Origin: an uncultured Aquimarina sp.
GTDB taxonomy: Bacteria; Bacteroidota; Bacteroidia; Flavobacteriales; Flavobacteriaceae
Direction of reading: 5' to 3'
DNA: 64,000 nucleotides
NCBI GenBank assembly: GCA_947498705.1
Contig: CANMLW010000004.1
Span: 62,001 to 126,000 of the forward strand
The stretch's first letter is position 1; the number at the start of each line of letters is the position of its first letter. Shown in pieces: positions 15,365 through 22,895 of the stretch. The notes under the pieces were generated by a model. That model was not told the origin of the DNA, ran no database searches, and saw only the letters and a program-made list of their open reading frames with translations. A program made the translations under genes and the position numbers.

Positions 15365-16633
15365 TTATCGTACGGCTATAGGGTAATTTTCACCTCTGTT
15401 GTTAACAGAACCAGAAGTTCTTGGTCCGCTTCCTCTGGCATGCATAATTCCTGCTACGTGTGGAGAGGCCATCGAAGTACCGCTTATAGTAGCATATCCT
15501 CCGTTCAAATACGTGCTTCGAACACTACTACCAGTAGCAATCACATCAATCGGATTCATATTATAGTTAGAAAATGATGAAAACCCTCTGTTACAAGTCA
15601 TAGAGGCTACAGTATATATGTTATTACCATTTACACAAGCTGGTTGAACGAAAGCTGCATTAGAACTTTCATTTCCTGCCGCAATCGCAACAAAAGTACC
15701 TGCATTAGCTAATGCAAATAATGAATTACGGTACGATGAATTGCTTGTACAGCCAGATCCATAATAGCCGCCTAAACTTAAATTAGCAACATCTCCAGCA
15801 AGATCATATTGACCTACATGATCAACTCCTGCAAGTATTGTAGACGTGGCGCTACCACCACTACATCCAAAAACTCTTACCGGTACTACTCGTGCTCCTG
15901 CAGAAACACCTACTACTCCAATATTGTTGTTAATAGCTGCTGCAGTACCTGCAACGTGCGTACCATGACCGTTACAATCATTGGCAGAACCACCAACAAA
16001 AGATTTTGCATATCTGGTATCGGTAACCACATTAAGATCTGGATGATCCAAATCAATCCCACTATCGATAACCCAAATCCAGGTATTTTTTCCAGAACCA
16101 TCTACAGAGCCTCCCGCATTAGAGATCCCACAAGGGGTCTGCTGCGCCATTTTTTGAGATACATCACCAGAAGTTATATTCTCTACTTCGTACTTTGGCA
16201 ATTCTATTATTCTATCATATTCTATGGCCGCAACATTGGGGTCACTAGATAATTTTTGATATTCATCATTATCTAATTTAATGGCCATACCCGAAATCTT
16301 GGTTGTGTAATAATCTAATACGTTGGTTTGATCTAAATCATTATCAGATAAAATAGAATTCATCTTTTTAATAGAAACTTCAGAAATACCTCTAACCGAT
16401 TTGGCTTTTGACTCTCTGCTTGTAAATGATGATTTCTCAAGAGCTTTTGAAGCTGGTAGAATTTTAGAGTTTTTAAAAACAACAATGTACTGACCAGGAA
16501 TAATTTTCCCTTCGGTGCTTGTTGGTTCTACAACAGGAGTCTCAGTGCTATCTGAAACATTTTCATTCTGACAAGATGTAATTAGTAGCGCTGTAAGCAT
16601 CGCACTCAAAGCAAGTTGACTAAATTTTTTCAT
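15365..16633 (-). CDS. Subtilisin-family serine protease lipoprotein, copy 2
   Basis: 422 residues from the ATG at 16631-16633, chosen because MKKFSQLALSAMLTALLITSCQ is a lipoprotein signal matching copy 1; the longer frame upstream is not coding. It has the same domain order as copy 1: I9 propeptide (PGQYIVVFKNSKI), then the S8 domain with Asp in WVIDSGIDLDHPDL, His in NGHGTHVAG and Ser in SGTSMASPHVAG, ending RTSGSVNNRGENYPIAVR. The two copies differ in the loop reading VRVFGCSGGSATSTILAG here, one residue shorter, and in the ANLSLGGYYGSG segment, where copy 1 has VNLSLRGFFGSN. It restores the usual LSLGG motif that copy 1 has altered to LSLRG. It arose with its tRNA-containing flank by tandem duplication. 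Confidence 0.94.
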   Translation of the reverse strand: MKKFSQLALSAMLTALLITSCQNENVSDSTETPVVEPTSTEGKIIPGQYIVVFKNSKILPASKALEKSSFTSRESKAKSVRGISEVSIKKMNSILSDNDLDQTNVLDYYTTKISGMAIKLDNDEYQKLSSDPNVAAIEYDRIIELPKYEVENITSGDVSQKMAQQTPCGISNAGGSVDGSGKNTWIWVIDSGIDLDHPDLNVVTDTRYAKSFVGGSANDCNGHGTHVAGTAAAINNNIGVVGVSAGARVVPVRVFGCSGGSATSTILAGVDHVGQYDLAGDVANLSLGGYYGSGCTSNSSYRNSLFALANAGTFVAIAAGNESSNAAFVQPACVNGNNIYTVASMTCNRGFSSFSNYNMNPIDVIATGSSVRSTYLNGGYATISGTSMASPHVAGIMHARGSGPRTSGSVNNRGENYPIAVR

Positions 16634-17178
16634 AATTGAATTAAATTTAAATTTTGTGTTAGAACCCAAAACTACAAATTCGAACAAAAAATTTACTTGT
16701 GGTAAAACCTTACCATATCTTACTGAAATACAGATATTAACAAGAAAACTTAAGCTAACTAATATATTTTTTTGCAACATTATTGCTTTAGTAAAAAAGC
16801 TGGATAGAAATATAATTAACAGGAAAAAACTGTCAGATAATACTTGTAGGAAAAAACCGTAAATTTAACTAGTATCTTAAGAATAGATTTTAACGCCAGT
16901 TTAACTAAAAACAACCACAATTGTACGTTAATCGATTCTTTTTTTTATGCTTCTCTACAACAAACTTTAGCTTCATATCTAAAACGACGGAAATCCCGTA
17001 CGTTATAAGAATATTCTTTATAGAATATAATTTAGAAAAAAAGACTTTTTAAAGACATAAAACCTATAAACAACTATTAGCACACCATCATAAACCACCA
17101 TTATAATACTTTTTCAAACGCATTGTGTTTCATGCGAGAAAAGTTTATTTAAAAAAATGAAGAAAAAAATAAAAACGA
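16634..17178. other. Non-coding gap, divergent upstream region
   Basis: About 545 bases between divergent subtilase 2 and the hydrolase operon. It is AT-rich with a 12-bp palindrome AAGAATATTCTT at 17007-17018. I see no gene or RNA. Confidence 0.45.
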
Positions 17179-17206
17179 TGTAACATTTTTTGATTTCTGC
17201 ATCTAA
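17179..17206 (+). promoter_or_regulatory. Candidate ECF sigma promoter of the hydrolase operon
   Basis: TGTAAC (17179-17184), a 16-nt spacer, then ATCTAA (17201-17206). This resembles ECF-type promoters (AAC-containing -35, TCTA-containing -10), and it lies 24 bp before the first gene of an operon encoding an ECF sigma factor, which suggests autoregulation. Confidence 0.45.
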
Positions 17207-17230
17207 AGCAAAAATTAAATACAAAAAATC

Positions 17231-18076
17231 ATGAAAAACATCATTCTACTTTTAGTAACCTTTCTTTCTTTAACAATCCAGGCACAAGAAAACAATCAAC
17301 CCATTCATGTAAAAGTTACTGGTAAAGGAAACCCTATAATGTTAATCCCCGGCTTTGCGGTACCTGGTGATAGTTGGGACACAACAGTTAATCAATTAGA
17401 AAAAAAATACGAGTGCCATGTGGTTACGCTTGCAGGTTTTGGATGCAAAGAACCTATAGATTTTCCTTGGCTTCCAAAAGTTAACAAAGCTCTTGAAAAT
17501 TACATCAATGAACATAAATTAGAAAACTTAACTGTTATTGGTCATAGCCTGGGAGGAACCATAGCTACATGGCTAGCAAGTAGAGAAAATAATAAGTTAT
17601 CAAAAATCATTCTAGTAGATGCGCTACCCGCTGCTGGAGCAATTATGATTCCTAATTTTAATCCTGAACACTTAGTGTATGATAACCCATTTAACAAACA
17701 ACAATTGGCAATGAATGAAACCGACTTCGAAAAAATTGCAGCAGGTATATCGCAAAGTATGAGTCTTAACCAAATAACTCAACAAAAAATAAAAGACTGG
17801 GTGATTAAGGCAGACCGAAAAACCTATGTATATGGATATACAGATTATCTGAAACTGGATGTAAGGAAAGATTTAAAAAATATTACTATTCCGGTAACCA
17901 TACTCGCGGCAGACAAACCTTTTGGTAAAGAAATGGTTACACAAACCTATAAAAATCAATACGCCAATTTATCACAATATGATTTGATTATTGCTGATAA
18001 TGCTGCGCACTTTATTATGTTTGACCAACCCAATTGGTTCATAGAACAAGTTCAACATATTTTATCAGCAAACTAA
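17231..18076 (+). CDS. Exported alpha/beta hydrolase
   Basis: 281 residues with a signal peptide (MKNIILLLVTFLSLTIQAQ). The fold signature is present: the oxyanion region LIPGFAVPGDSWD near 38-50, the nucleophile elbow GHSLGG near 104-109 (Ser106), a candidate Asp in TILAADKP near 222-226, and His in NAAHFIMFDQPNWF near 261. The substrate cannot be told; esterase, lipase or C-C hydrolase are all possible. It is the first gene of a tight three-gene operon: its stop TAA is directly followed by the ATG of the sigma factor. Placing an exported hydrolase under a linked ECF sigma suggests a response to an envelope or extracellular signal. Confidence 0.85.
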   Translation: MKNIILLLVTFLSLTIQAQENNQPIHVKVTGKGNPIMLIPGFAVPGDSWDTTVNQLEKKYECHVVTLAGFGCKEPIDFPWLPKVNKALENYINEHKLENLTVIGHSLGGTIATWLASRENNKLSKIILVDALPAAGAIMIPNFNPEHLVYDNPFNKQQLAMNETDFEKIAAGISQSMSLNQITQQKIKDWVIKADRKTYVYGYTDYLKLDVRKDLKNITIPVTILAADKPFGKEMVTQTYKNQYANLSQYDLIIADNAAHFIMFDQPNWFIEQVQHILSAN

Positions 18077-18568
18077 ATGAACATAGAAAAGGAATTCACC
18101 GAAATTTATAGCACACACGCCTCAAAAGTGTATCGATTGTGTCTAGGGTATGCCTCTGGTGATGAAGATCGGGCAAAAGAGTGGCAACAAGAAACCTTTA
18201 TCAAAGTTTGGAAGCATACAAAATCTTTTAAACAAGAGTCCTCTATAGGTACCTGGATTTATAGAATTGCTGTAAATATATGTTTGGGTGATTTAAGAAA
18301 GTCAAAAAAACACACCCATATTAACGAAAATATATTAGCATCGAATATTGTTGATACTGGCGAAAAAAAACATGATGATCAGATTGCAAAAATGTACCAT
18401 TGCATTAATCAACTTACAAAAAGCAATAAGACCATTGTTTTACTAGAACTGGAAGAAATTCCTCAAGTAACCATTGCAGAAACGCTAGGAGTAGCTCACG
18501 GTACTTTAAGAACACGATTGAGCAGGATTAGAAAAGCACTTTTAAAATGTATTACCAATGAAAAATGA
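18077..18568 (+). CDS. ECF-type RNA polymerase sigma factor
   Basis: 163 residues. Region 2 is seen at about 8-75 (FTEIYSTHASKVYRLCLGYASGDEDRAKEWQQETFIKVWKHTKSF, then IGTWIYRIAVNICLGDLRK), and region 4 at about 105-160 (LTKSNKTIVLLELEEIPQVTIAETLGVAHGTLRTRLSRIRKALLKC) with its helix-turn-helix. It directs core RNA polymerase to a small set of promoters. It starts on the base after the stop of the hydrolase gene and overlaps the next gene by 11 bp, so the three are translated together. The next gene encodes a membrane protein that is a candidate anti-sigma factor. Confidence 0.93.
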   Translation: MNIEKEFTEIYSTHASKVYRLCLGYASGDEDRAKEWQQETFIKVWKHTKSFKQESSIGTWIYRIAVNICLGDLRKSKKHTHINENILASNIVDTGEKKHDDQIAKMYHCINQLTKSNKTIVLLELEEIPQVTIAETLGVAHGTLRTRLSRIRKALLKCITNEK

Positions 18569-19133
18569 TCAATTAACCCAACTATGGAATAGTCAAAAAA
18601 ACGACGTACCTCATGAAAGTCCTGAGCAAATTATTAGGAAAGCCAGAAAACAACGTGACAGGCAATACATATCGATCGCAGTGATGTCGATTACTGTATT
18701 AGTATTAATACTCTACACGCTTTATTATGGGCCGCATCGATGGAATAACTTTACATTTGGACTGGTGTTAATGATCTCTAGCCTTGTATTTCGGGTAATT
18801 TTAGAGTTCGTTTCTCTTTATCAAAAAGAAAATCGACTTATTTCTTTAGATAGCAGATCATTTCAGGAATACCTAAAAAAACATTATACACTACGATTAA
18901 AAATAAACTATATTATTACGCCTATATGTTTTGCTATGTATGTGTTTGGTTTTACAAAGTTACTGCCCTATTTTAAACAAGAATTTTCAGAAGGGTTTTA
19001 TATCTACATCTTAATTTCTGGATTTGCATCATTTGTTATACTGTCTATAATTATTGTTAATAGCATTTTGAAAGAAAGCCATTTCTTAAGAGAATCAAGG
19101 AAAAGTAATCTGAAAAAATCACCTCAAAACTAA
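18558..19133 (+). CDS. Membrane protein, candidate anti-sigma factor
   Basis: 191 residues with a short cytoplasmic N-terminus (MKNDQLTQLWNSQKNDVPHESPEQIIRKARKQRD) and four hydrophobic segments at about 38-56, 66-86, 115-135 and 145-168. The overlap of 11 bp with the sigma gene, and the N-terminal pattern LTQLWNSQ...PEQIIRKAR seen in flavobacterial membrane proteins encoded after ECF sigma genes, point to a membrane anti-sigma role. I see no zinc-binding ZAS motif (HxxxCxxC). The function is inferred from position. The transcript has no clear terminator until the hairpin at 19368. Confidence 0.6.
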   Translation: MKNDQLTQLWNSQKNDVPHESPEQIIRKARKQRDRQYISIAVMSITVLVLILYTLYYGPHRWNNFTFGLVLMISSLVFRVILEFVSLYQKENRLISLDSRSFQEYLKKHYTLRLKINYIITPICFAMYVFGFTKLLPYFKQEFSEGFYIYILISGFASFVILSIIIVNSILKESHFLRESRKSNLKKSPQN

Positions 19134-19367
19134 TGACAGAAGTACAGCACACAAAAACACAACACGATGAATAAACAACAGTCCTTAAAACGCTTACTCT
19201 GTTATTTATAAGAATTAAACGTGTTGTAGGTTGTATGTTCATTATCGTTTGTACATAAAACTATTAACGAACAATTCATAAAACCTAGTTCCCTTTTAAA
19301 TTTAGAGTTATTTCTTCCAAAAATACTATCAAAAGTTTGAACCATGTTTATTGATCATCATGCATTT
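19134..19367. other. Non-coding segment, possible tRNA-Arg 3' relic
   Basis: No gene seen. Near its right end AGTTTGAACCATG (about 19334-19346) resembles the T arm of tRNA-Arg and stands at about the right distance before the homologous terminator at 19368. The upstream tRNA parts are not recognisable. Confidence 0.3.
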
Positions 19368-19440
19368 AAAAGCCAGATACTATTATCTGGCTTTTTTACC
19401 GGTTATTGTTACTTTTATAGCAAATCGTATTATATAGTAC
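19368..19440 (+). repeat. Third copy of the tRNA-Arg 3' flank, with functional-looking terminator
   Basis: AAAAGCCAGATA pairs with TATCTGGC (19384-19391) and is followed by a T run, so it can terminate the sigma operon. The homology to 13417-13480 continues past the hairpin: GGTTATT, TACTTT, GTATTATAT and TAGC occur in the same order, with insertions of 3 and 12 bases. Confidence 0.7.
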
Positions 19441-19446
19441 TAGCTA

Positions 19447-20037
19447 ATGAAAAAAGTAAATTGTGAACATATCTTGAATGAAATCGGAGAAACGTATACC
19501 CCATTATCTAATGAATGTCAACAAGATTTTATTACTCATTCAAAAATTACTTCTTTCAAAAAAGGAGAAATTGTAGTTCGTGAAGGGCAGTTTTCTAAAA
19601 CCGCATATCTAATGGTAGAAGGGTGTGCAAGGGCTTATTATCTAAAAGACGGAAAAGATATTTCTGACTGGTTTACGTTCGAAAATCAGTTTATGGCGGC
19701 AATCATCAGTTTTTTTAGTGAAGAGCCAAGTCCGCATTATGTCGAATTTGTTGAAGACTCAATAGTCCTGGAGTTTTCAAAAGACACCGTAGACAAGCTT
19801 TCTGATAAACACCATGATTTTGAACGATTCATTAGTAAAGTTGTGACCGAAACTATGTTGGGGTTGTGCGAAAGATTATATACCATCCAGTTCAACAAAG
19901 CAGAAGAAAGATATAAGCACCTTATAAACATCCACCCCAAAATAACCAATAGAATTCCGCTAACCCATATCGCATCCTATTTGGGGATTACACTCGAAAC
20001 TTTAAGTAGAATACGAAGTCCTAAACAACGAATTTGA
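19447..20037 (+). CDS. Crp/Fnr-family regulator
   Basis: 196 residues. The N-terminal cyclic-nucleotide-binding-like beta barrel runs from about 25 to 120 (FKKGEIVVREGQFSKTAYLMVEGCARAYYLKDGKDISDWFTFENQFM). A dimer helix follows, then a C-terminal helix-turn-helix at about 165-190 (IPLTHIASYLGITLETLSRIR). The residues that bind cAMP in E. coli Crp are not obvious and there is no Fnr-type cysteine cluster, so the ligand is unknown. The ATG is seven bases after the tRNA-flank repeat. It may regulate the following plus-strand genes (20095, 20505), which is only positional inference. Confidence 0.85.
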   Translation: MKKVNCEHILNEIGETYTPLSNECQQDFITHSKITSFKKGEIVVREGQFSKTAYLMVEGCARAYYLKDGKDISDWFTFENQFMAAIISFFSEEPSPHYVEFVEDSIVLEFSKDTVDKLSDKHHDFERFISKVVTETMLGLCERLYTIQFNKAEERYKHLINIHPKITNRIPLTHIASYLGITLETLSRIRSPKQRI

Positions 20038-20094
20038 TTTATATCAAATGATTCTTCTTTCATTAACCTCAATTTTGTAAAAAAGAATTACAAC

Positions 20095-20433
20095 ATGGAA
20101 GAAAACAACAAACAACGACCATCAATCTGGGGAACATGGTGGGAACCTATTAGAAAATGGTTTTATCCGGCTTGGTTACTCTATGAAACTTCAGTTCGTT
20201 TTTATGAGTATACAGGATCTGTTTATCATTATTTTATAGCTCAGCAAGATTTTACCTCATCATATATTGGCGAGATTGGCACTCAAACTTTAGCCGTGTT
20301 TTGCAGCGCTTGCACATTCATTATTTGCACAGCATTTTTAACGATACCTACTTGTTATATTTTGTATAAATTCTTCAATACTGATAATATAACAGGCACT
20401 AGGTTTGAACTAAAAATGAAAAGGATATTCTAA
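20095..20433 (+). CDS. Unknown membrane protein, 112 residues
   Basis: I do not recognise a family. The N-terminus is Trp-rich (RPSIWGTWWEPIRKWFYPAWLLYETSVRFYEYTG). One strong hydrophobic segment runs from about 66 to 92 (TLAVFCSACTFIICTAFLTIPTCYILY) and contains two cysteines; residues about 25-32 may dip into the membrane. The C-terminus is basic (RFELKMKRIF). It lies 57 bp after the Crp/Fnr gene and 71 bp before the NAD(P)H oxidoreductase gene on the same strand, with no terminator between, so the three may be co-transcribed. Confidence 0.55.
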   Translation: MEENNKQRPSIWGTWWEPIRKWFYPAWLLYETSVRFYEYTGSVYHYFIAQQDFTSSYIGEIGTQTLAVFCSACTFIICTAFLTIPTCYILYKFFNTDNITGTRFELKMKRIF

Positions 20434-20504
20434 ATCAAGCACTGACCTATATTTTGGTTTGTTCTTAATAAAATAGTCATCAACCATAAGCCTCTTAAAA
20501 ACAG

Positions 20505-21083
20505 ATGAAAAAAATACTAATTATAAATGGCCATCCAGACAAAGAAAGTTTCAATTTTGGGCTTGCTGAATCCTATAAAACAGGTGCACAAAAATCGAAT
20601 GCAATCATAAAAGAAATTAACATTAGAGAACTATGTTTTAATCCCAACCTGCAATTTGGATATAGAAAACGAACAGAACTAGAACCAGATTTACTAAATG
20701 CACAAACCAAATTAAAATGGGCCGACCATTTGGTTTGGGTGTATCCTGTCTGGTGGGGTTCTGTACCAGCCATTATGAAAGGTTTTCTAGACAGAATCTT
20801 ACTTCCTGGATTTGCTTTTAATAAAAAAGAAAACTCTTTGTGGTGGGATAAGTACTTTACTGGCAAAACAGCGCGAATTATTTGCACACTAGACCAACCC
20901 GCATGGTATTACAAATGGTTTTACGGAAACCCCAGTCATAACGCCATGAAAAAATTAACTCTAAATTTTATCGGAGTAAAAAAAGTACGAACTACAACCA
21001 TTGGTCCAATACAGCTTTCTAAGAAAGAGTTTAGAGCAAAATGGCTAAAAAAGGTCGAAAAAATGGGGCTACTAAACAATTAA
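20505..21083 (+). CDS. NAD(P)H-dependent oxidoreductase, flavodoxin-fold (NQO1/MdaB type)
   Basis: 192 residues. The N-terminal FMN/FAD phosphate loop is KKILIINGHPDKESFNFGLAESY. The segment LKWADHLVWVYPVWWGSVPAIMKGFLDRILLPGFAFN (about 66-105) is the typical active-site stretch of this family (WADHLVFxxPxWWxxxPAxLKGfiDRvxxxGfAF). It is expected to carry flavin and reduce quinones or other electrophiles with two electrons in the cytoplasm. It follows a Crp/Fnr gene and a small membrane protein on the same strand, suggesting redox- or stress-responsive expression. Confidence 0.9.
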   Translation: MKKILIINGHPDKESFNFGLAESYKTGAQKSNAIIKEINIRELCFNPNLQFGYRKRTELEPDLLNAQTKLKWADHLVWVYPVWWGSVPAIMKGFLDRILLPGFAFNKKENSLWWDKYFTGKTARIICTLDQPAWYYKWFYGNPSHNAMKKLTLNFIGVKKVRTTTIGPIQLSKKEFRAKWLKKVEKMGLLNN

Positions 21084-21215
21084 AATAAAAAGACTTAGGA
21101 AACAAGCAAAAGAAAAACAATCATTGAGAAGTAACGAAGTATAAGTAATAGTCGTCTTCTAACCACAGGTAATACCTGTTATAAAAAACATTCAATCAAT
21201 CAAAAAATAATCAAA

Positions 21216-21791
21216 ATGAAAAACAATCTATTAAAACAAGCTATCTATTTACCAATATTGTATTTTGGAACTATCATCCTAGCCAGCATTTTTGCCGAAG
21301 AATATAGTCAGATTGGACAACATGTAAGTGAATTAGCTATTAATAAAAATAAAACTGCCGGAACCATTTTTAACATCGGAATATTTGGCACAGGTGCTTC
21401 GCTAATTCTATACGGTATTGGTTTATGGGCAAGCTTTAAAAGGCAATTTTCTATCACCAGTTTTCTAATCATTGTATTTGGTATTACATTTTTGTTTGGT
21501 GCTATCTTCAAAATTGGTTCTCCCTGGCATGGAGTATACGGAATTGGGATTTCGGTGATGATGTTACCTTTGGCATTTTTATACGAAATGAAAGAAAGGA
21601 ACACTACCAGTTTTACCAAAAACATCTCTATTCTGGTTGCAGCATTAACATTCATTTATTTTTGGGCTATGATTGCAGGATTAGACCCTAGCCAACACAG
21701 GGGGCTAACACAAAGAACATTTGGGTTTATACTTTTTGGCTTTGTATCCTATACTGCTTATATCACTGGTAAACAAAGGTTAGCTCTATAA
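21216..21791 (+). CDS. DUF998 integral membrane protein
   Basis: 191 residues with about six hydrophobic segments. The N-terminus YLPILYFGTIILASIFAEEYSQIGQHVSELAINKNKTAGTIFNIGIFGTGASLILYGIGLW is the DUF998 pattern: an early acidic-Ser motif (SQIGQHVSEL) facing the membrane, then a long helix. The middle has GAIFKIGSPWHGVYGIGI, with a conserved H after the PW. The function of DUF998 is not known. It lies about 130 bp after the oxidoreductase gene; both could belong to the same accessory run. Confidence 0.75.
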   Translation: MKNNLLKQAIYLPILYFGTIILASIFAEEYSQIGQHVSELAINKNKTAGTIFNIGIFGTGASLILYGIGLWASFKRQFSITSFLIIVFGITFLFGAIFKIGSPWHGVYGIGISVMMLPLAFLYEMKERNTTSFTKNISILVAALTFIYFWAMIAGLDPSQHRGLTQRTFGFILFGFVSYTAYITGKQRLAL

Positions 21792-21794
21792 AGC

Positions 21795-21912
21795 TATATG
21801 CAAGTATAATAGCTGTTGCACAAGATTTGGTGAAAGAATTTGAAAGAAATGCTTCTGCCACCGTGCAATGGCTTTAAATGGTTGAATATCCAAAAGAGTT
21901 TAATGAATAAAA
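21795..21912 (+). pseudogene. Possible coding relic between DUF998 and GNAT genes
   Basis: One frame reads ASIIAVAQDLVKEFERNASATVQWL, a stop, then MVEYPKEFNE and a stop. The helical pattern DLVKEFERNASAT slightly resembles the start of DinB-fold proteins, but the piece is too short to assign. There is no good start codon. Confidence 0.2.
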
Positions 21913-21923
21913 CAATACACACC

Positions 21924-22110
21924 ACAACAATGGTTATACCTAATGCGGGTTTGGTGCAAGTCCAAAGGTAAGTACATTTTATATTACTCGTAATGCTTAT
22001 ATTTATGAATAAAGAAATTAAAAAATGTAAATCAAGGCCTATTTGTAAACGTACGAAATCTTAAACTATCATTTTCGAACTCTCACACTATACATAACCC
22101 AAGTCGTTGT
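21924..22110. repeat. 187-bp non-coding element bounded by imperfect inverted repeats
   Basis: The left end reads ACAACAATGGTTATACC. The right end, on the opposite strand, reads ACAACGACTTGGGTTATG. The two share ACAAC and GGTTAT in the same order. The 10-mer ACAACGACTT recurs on the plus strand at 23826-23835. The interior includes TAATGCGGGTTTGGTGCAAG (21941-21960), much richer in G/C than its surroundings. It looks like a small mobile or cassette-border element. Confidence 0.45.
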
Positions 22111-22136
22111 ACATCATTTAACCATTCTAAAACATA

Positions 22137-22580
22137 ATGAAAATAATAAGAACAAATTTTCAAAATCCAGAATTTAAAAGACTTGTGCAATCACTAAATT
22201 TAGATCTTGCACAAAGGGATGGTACGACCCATCCGTTATCTCAATTTAATGATATCTCTAATTTAAATTATGTCATTTTAGTGATGAATAAAGATAAAGC
22301 AATTGGTTGTGGCGCAATTTCTAGGTATGATTTTAATTCTATGGAGATTAAGAGAATGTATGTTTCTCCCGAAGCGAGAGGTCAAAAAATTGGAGAGAAG
22401 ATTTTATCAGAATTAGAAAATTGGTCCAGAGAATTAGGAAAAACCAAATGTATACTCTTTATGGGATCAAAACAACCTGAAGCTAGTAAACTTTACCAAA
22501 GAAACAATTATAATTTTATAGAGAAGTACGGCAAACTAAAGGATATCCCAGATAGCTTATGCCTTGCAAAAGATTTATGA
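22137..22580 (+). CDS. GNAT-family N-acetyltransferase
   Basis: 147 residues. The acetyl-CoA-binding core is clear: GCGAISRYDFNSMEIKRMYVSPEARGQKIGEKILSELENWSRELG (about 60-103), with motif A as RGQKIG. It ends with the usual GNAT strand pattern FIEKYGKLKDIPDSLCLAKDL. The N-terminal NLDLAQRDGTTHPLSQFNDISNLNYVILVMNKDKAIGCGAI is like small GNATs of the YjgM/PhnO type. It would acetylate a small molecule or a protein amine; the substrate is unknown. It is preceded by a repeat element and followed by a coding relic in another frame. Confidence 0.88.
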   Translation: MKIIRTNFQNPEFKRLVQSLNLDLAQRDGTTHPLSQFNDISNLNYVILVMNKDKAIGCGAISRYDFNSMEIKRMYVSPEARGQKIGEKILSELENWSRELGKTKCILFMGSKQPEASKLYQRNNYNFIEKYGKLKDIPDSLCLAKDL

Positions 22581-22676
22581 CAAAAACGGATTCGATTACA
22601 GACATTTTAATCCTGAATTTGACAATAGTCAAGTACTTTGGGGCAAATTTGTGAGGTATCCAGTGAAAAAATTGTA
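22563..22676 (+). pseudogene. C-terminal relic of an unidentified gene
   Basis: In a frame different from the GNAT gene and overlapping its last codons, the sequence reads ALQKIYDKNGFDYRHFNPEF, then DNSQVLWGKFVRYPVKKL and a stop. It has natural amino acid use and an ordinary C-terminus but no start and no upstream domain. It is probably the tail of a gene replaced when the GNAT gene arrived or duplicated. Confidence 0.35.
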
Positions 22677-22895
22677 ACAAGCTTCAAAAAATTAAACTCT
22701 ATAATGTAGATTAATGAAACTATTGAGGTTTTATTAAACTCTCTAACTAAAAAGAAAAAATATACCTAAAAAGTGAAACACCTTATCCAACATAATATAA
22801 AATTGATGTTAGTACCAACACAATCTAATGCTTACATCACATAACCAACCTCACACTAACATGTCGTACATTATTAGATATAGATGAATTAAATA

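Noticed and set aside
16656..16862. Plus-strand 68-residue frame upstream of subtilase 2
   Set aside because: No start context or resemblance; it is the reverse of the AT-rich upstream region.
17007..17018. Palindrome AAGAATATTCTT as an operator
   Set aside because: A short AT-rich palindrome is expected by chance in such DNA, and it is not near a promoter box.
21792..22895. Canonical integron attC sites
   Set aside because: The inverted ends lack the GTTRRRY and RYYYAAC core sites, and no integron integrase is in the window. Kept only as a cassette-like observation.
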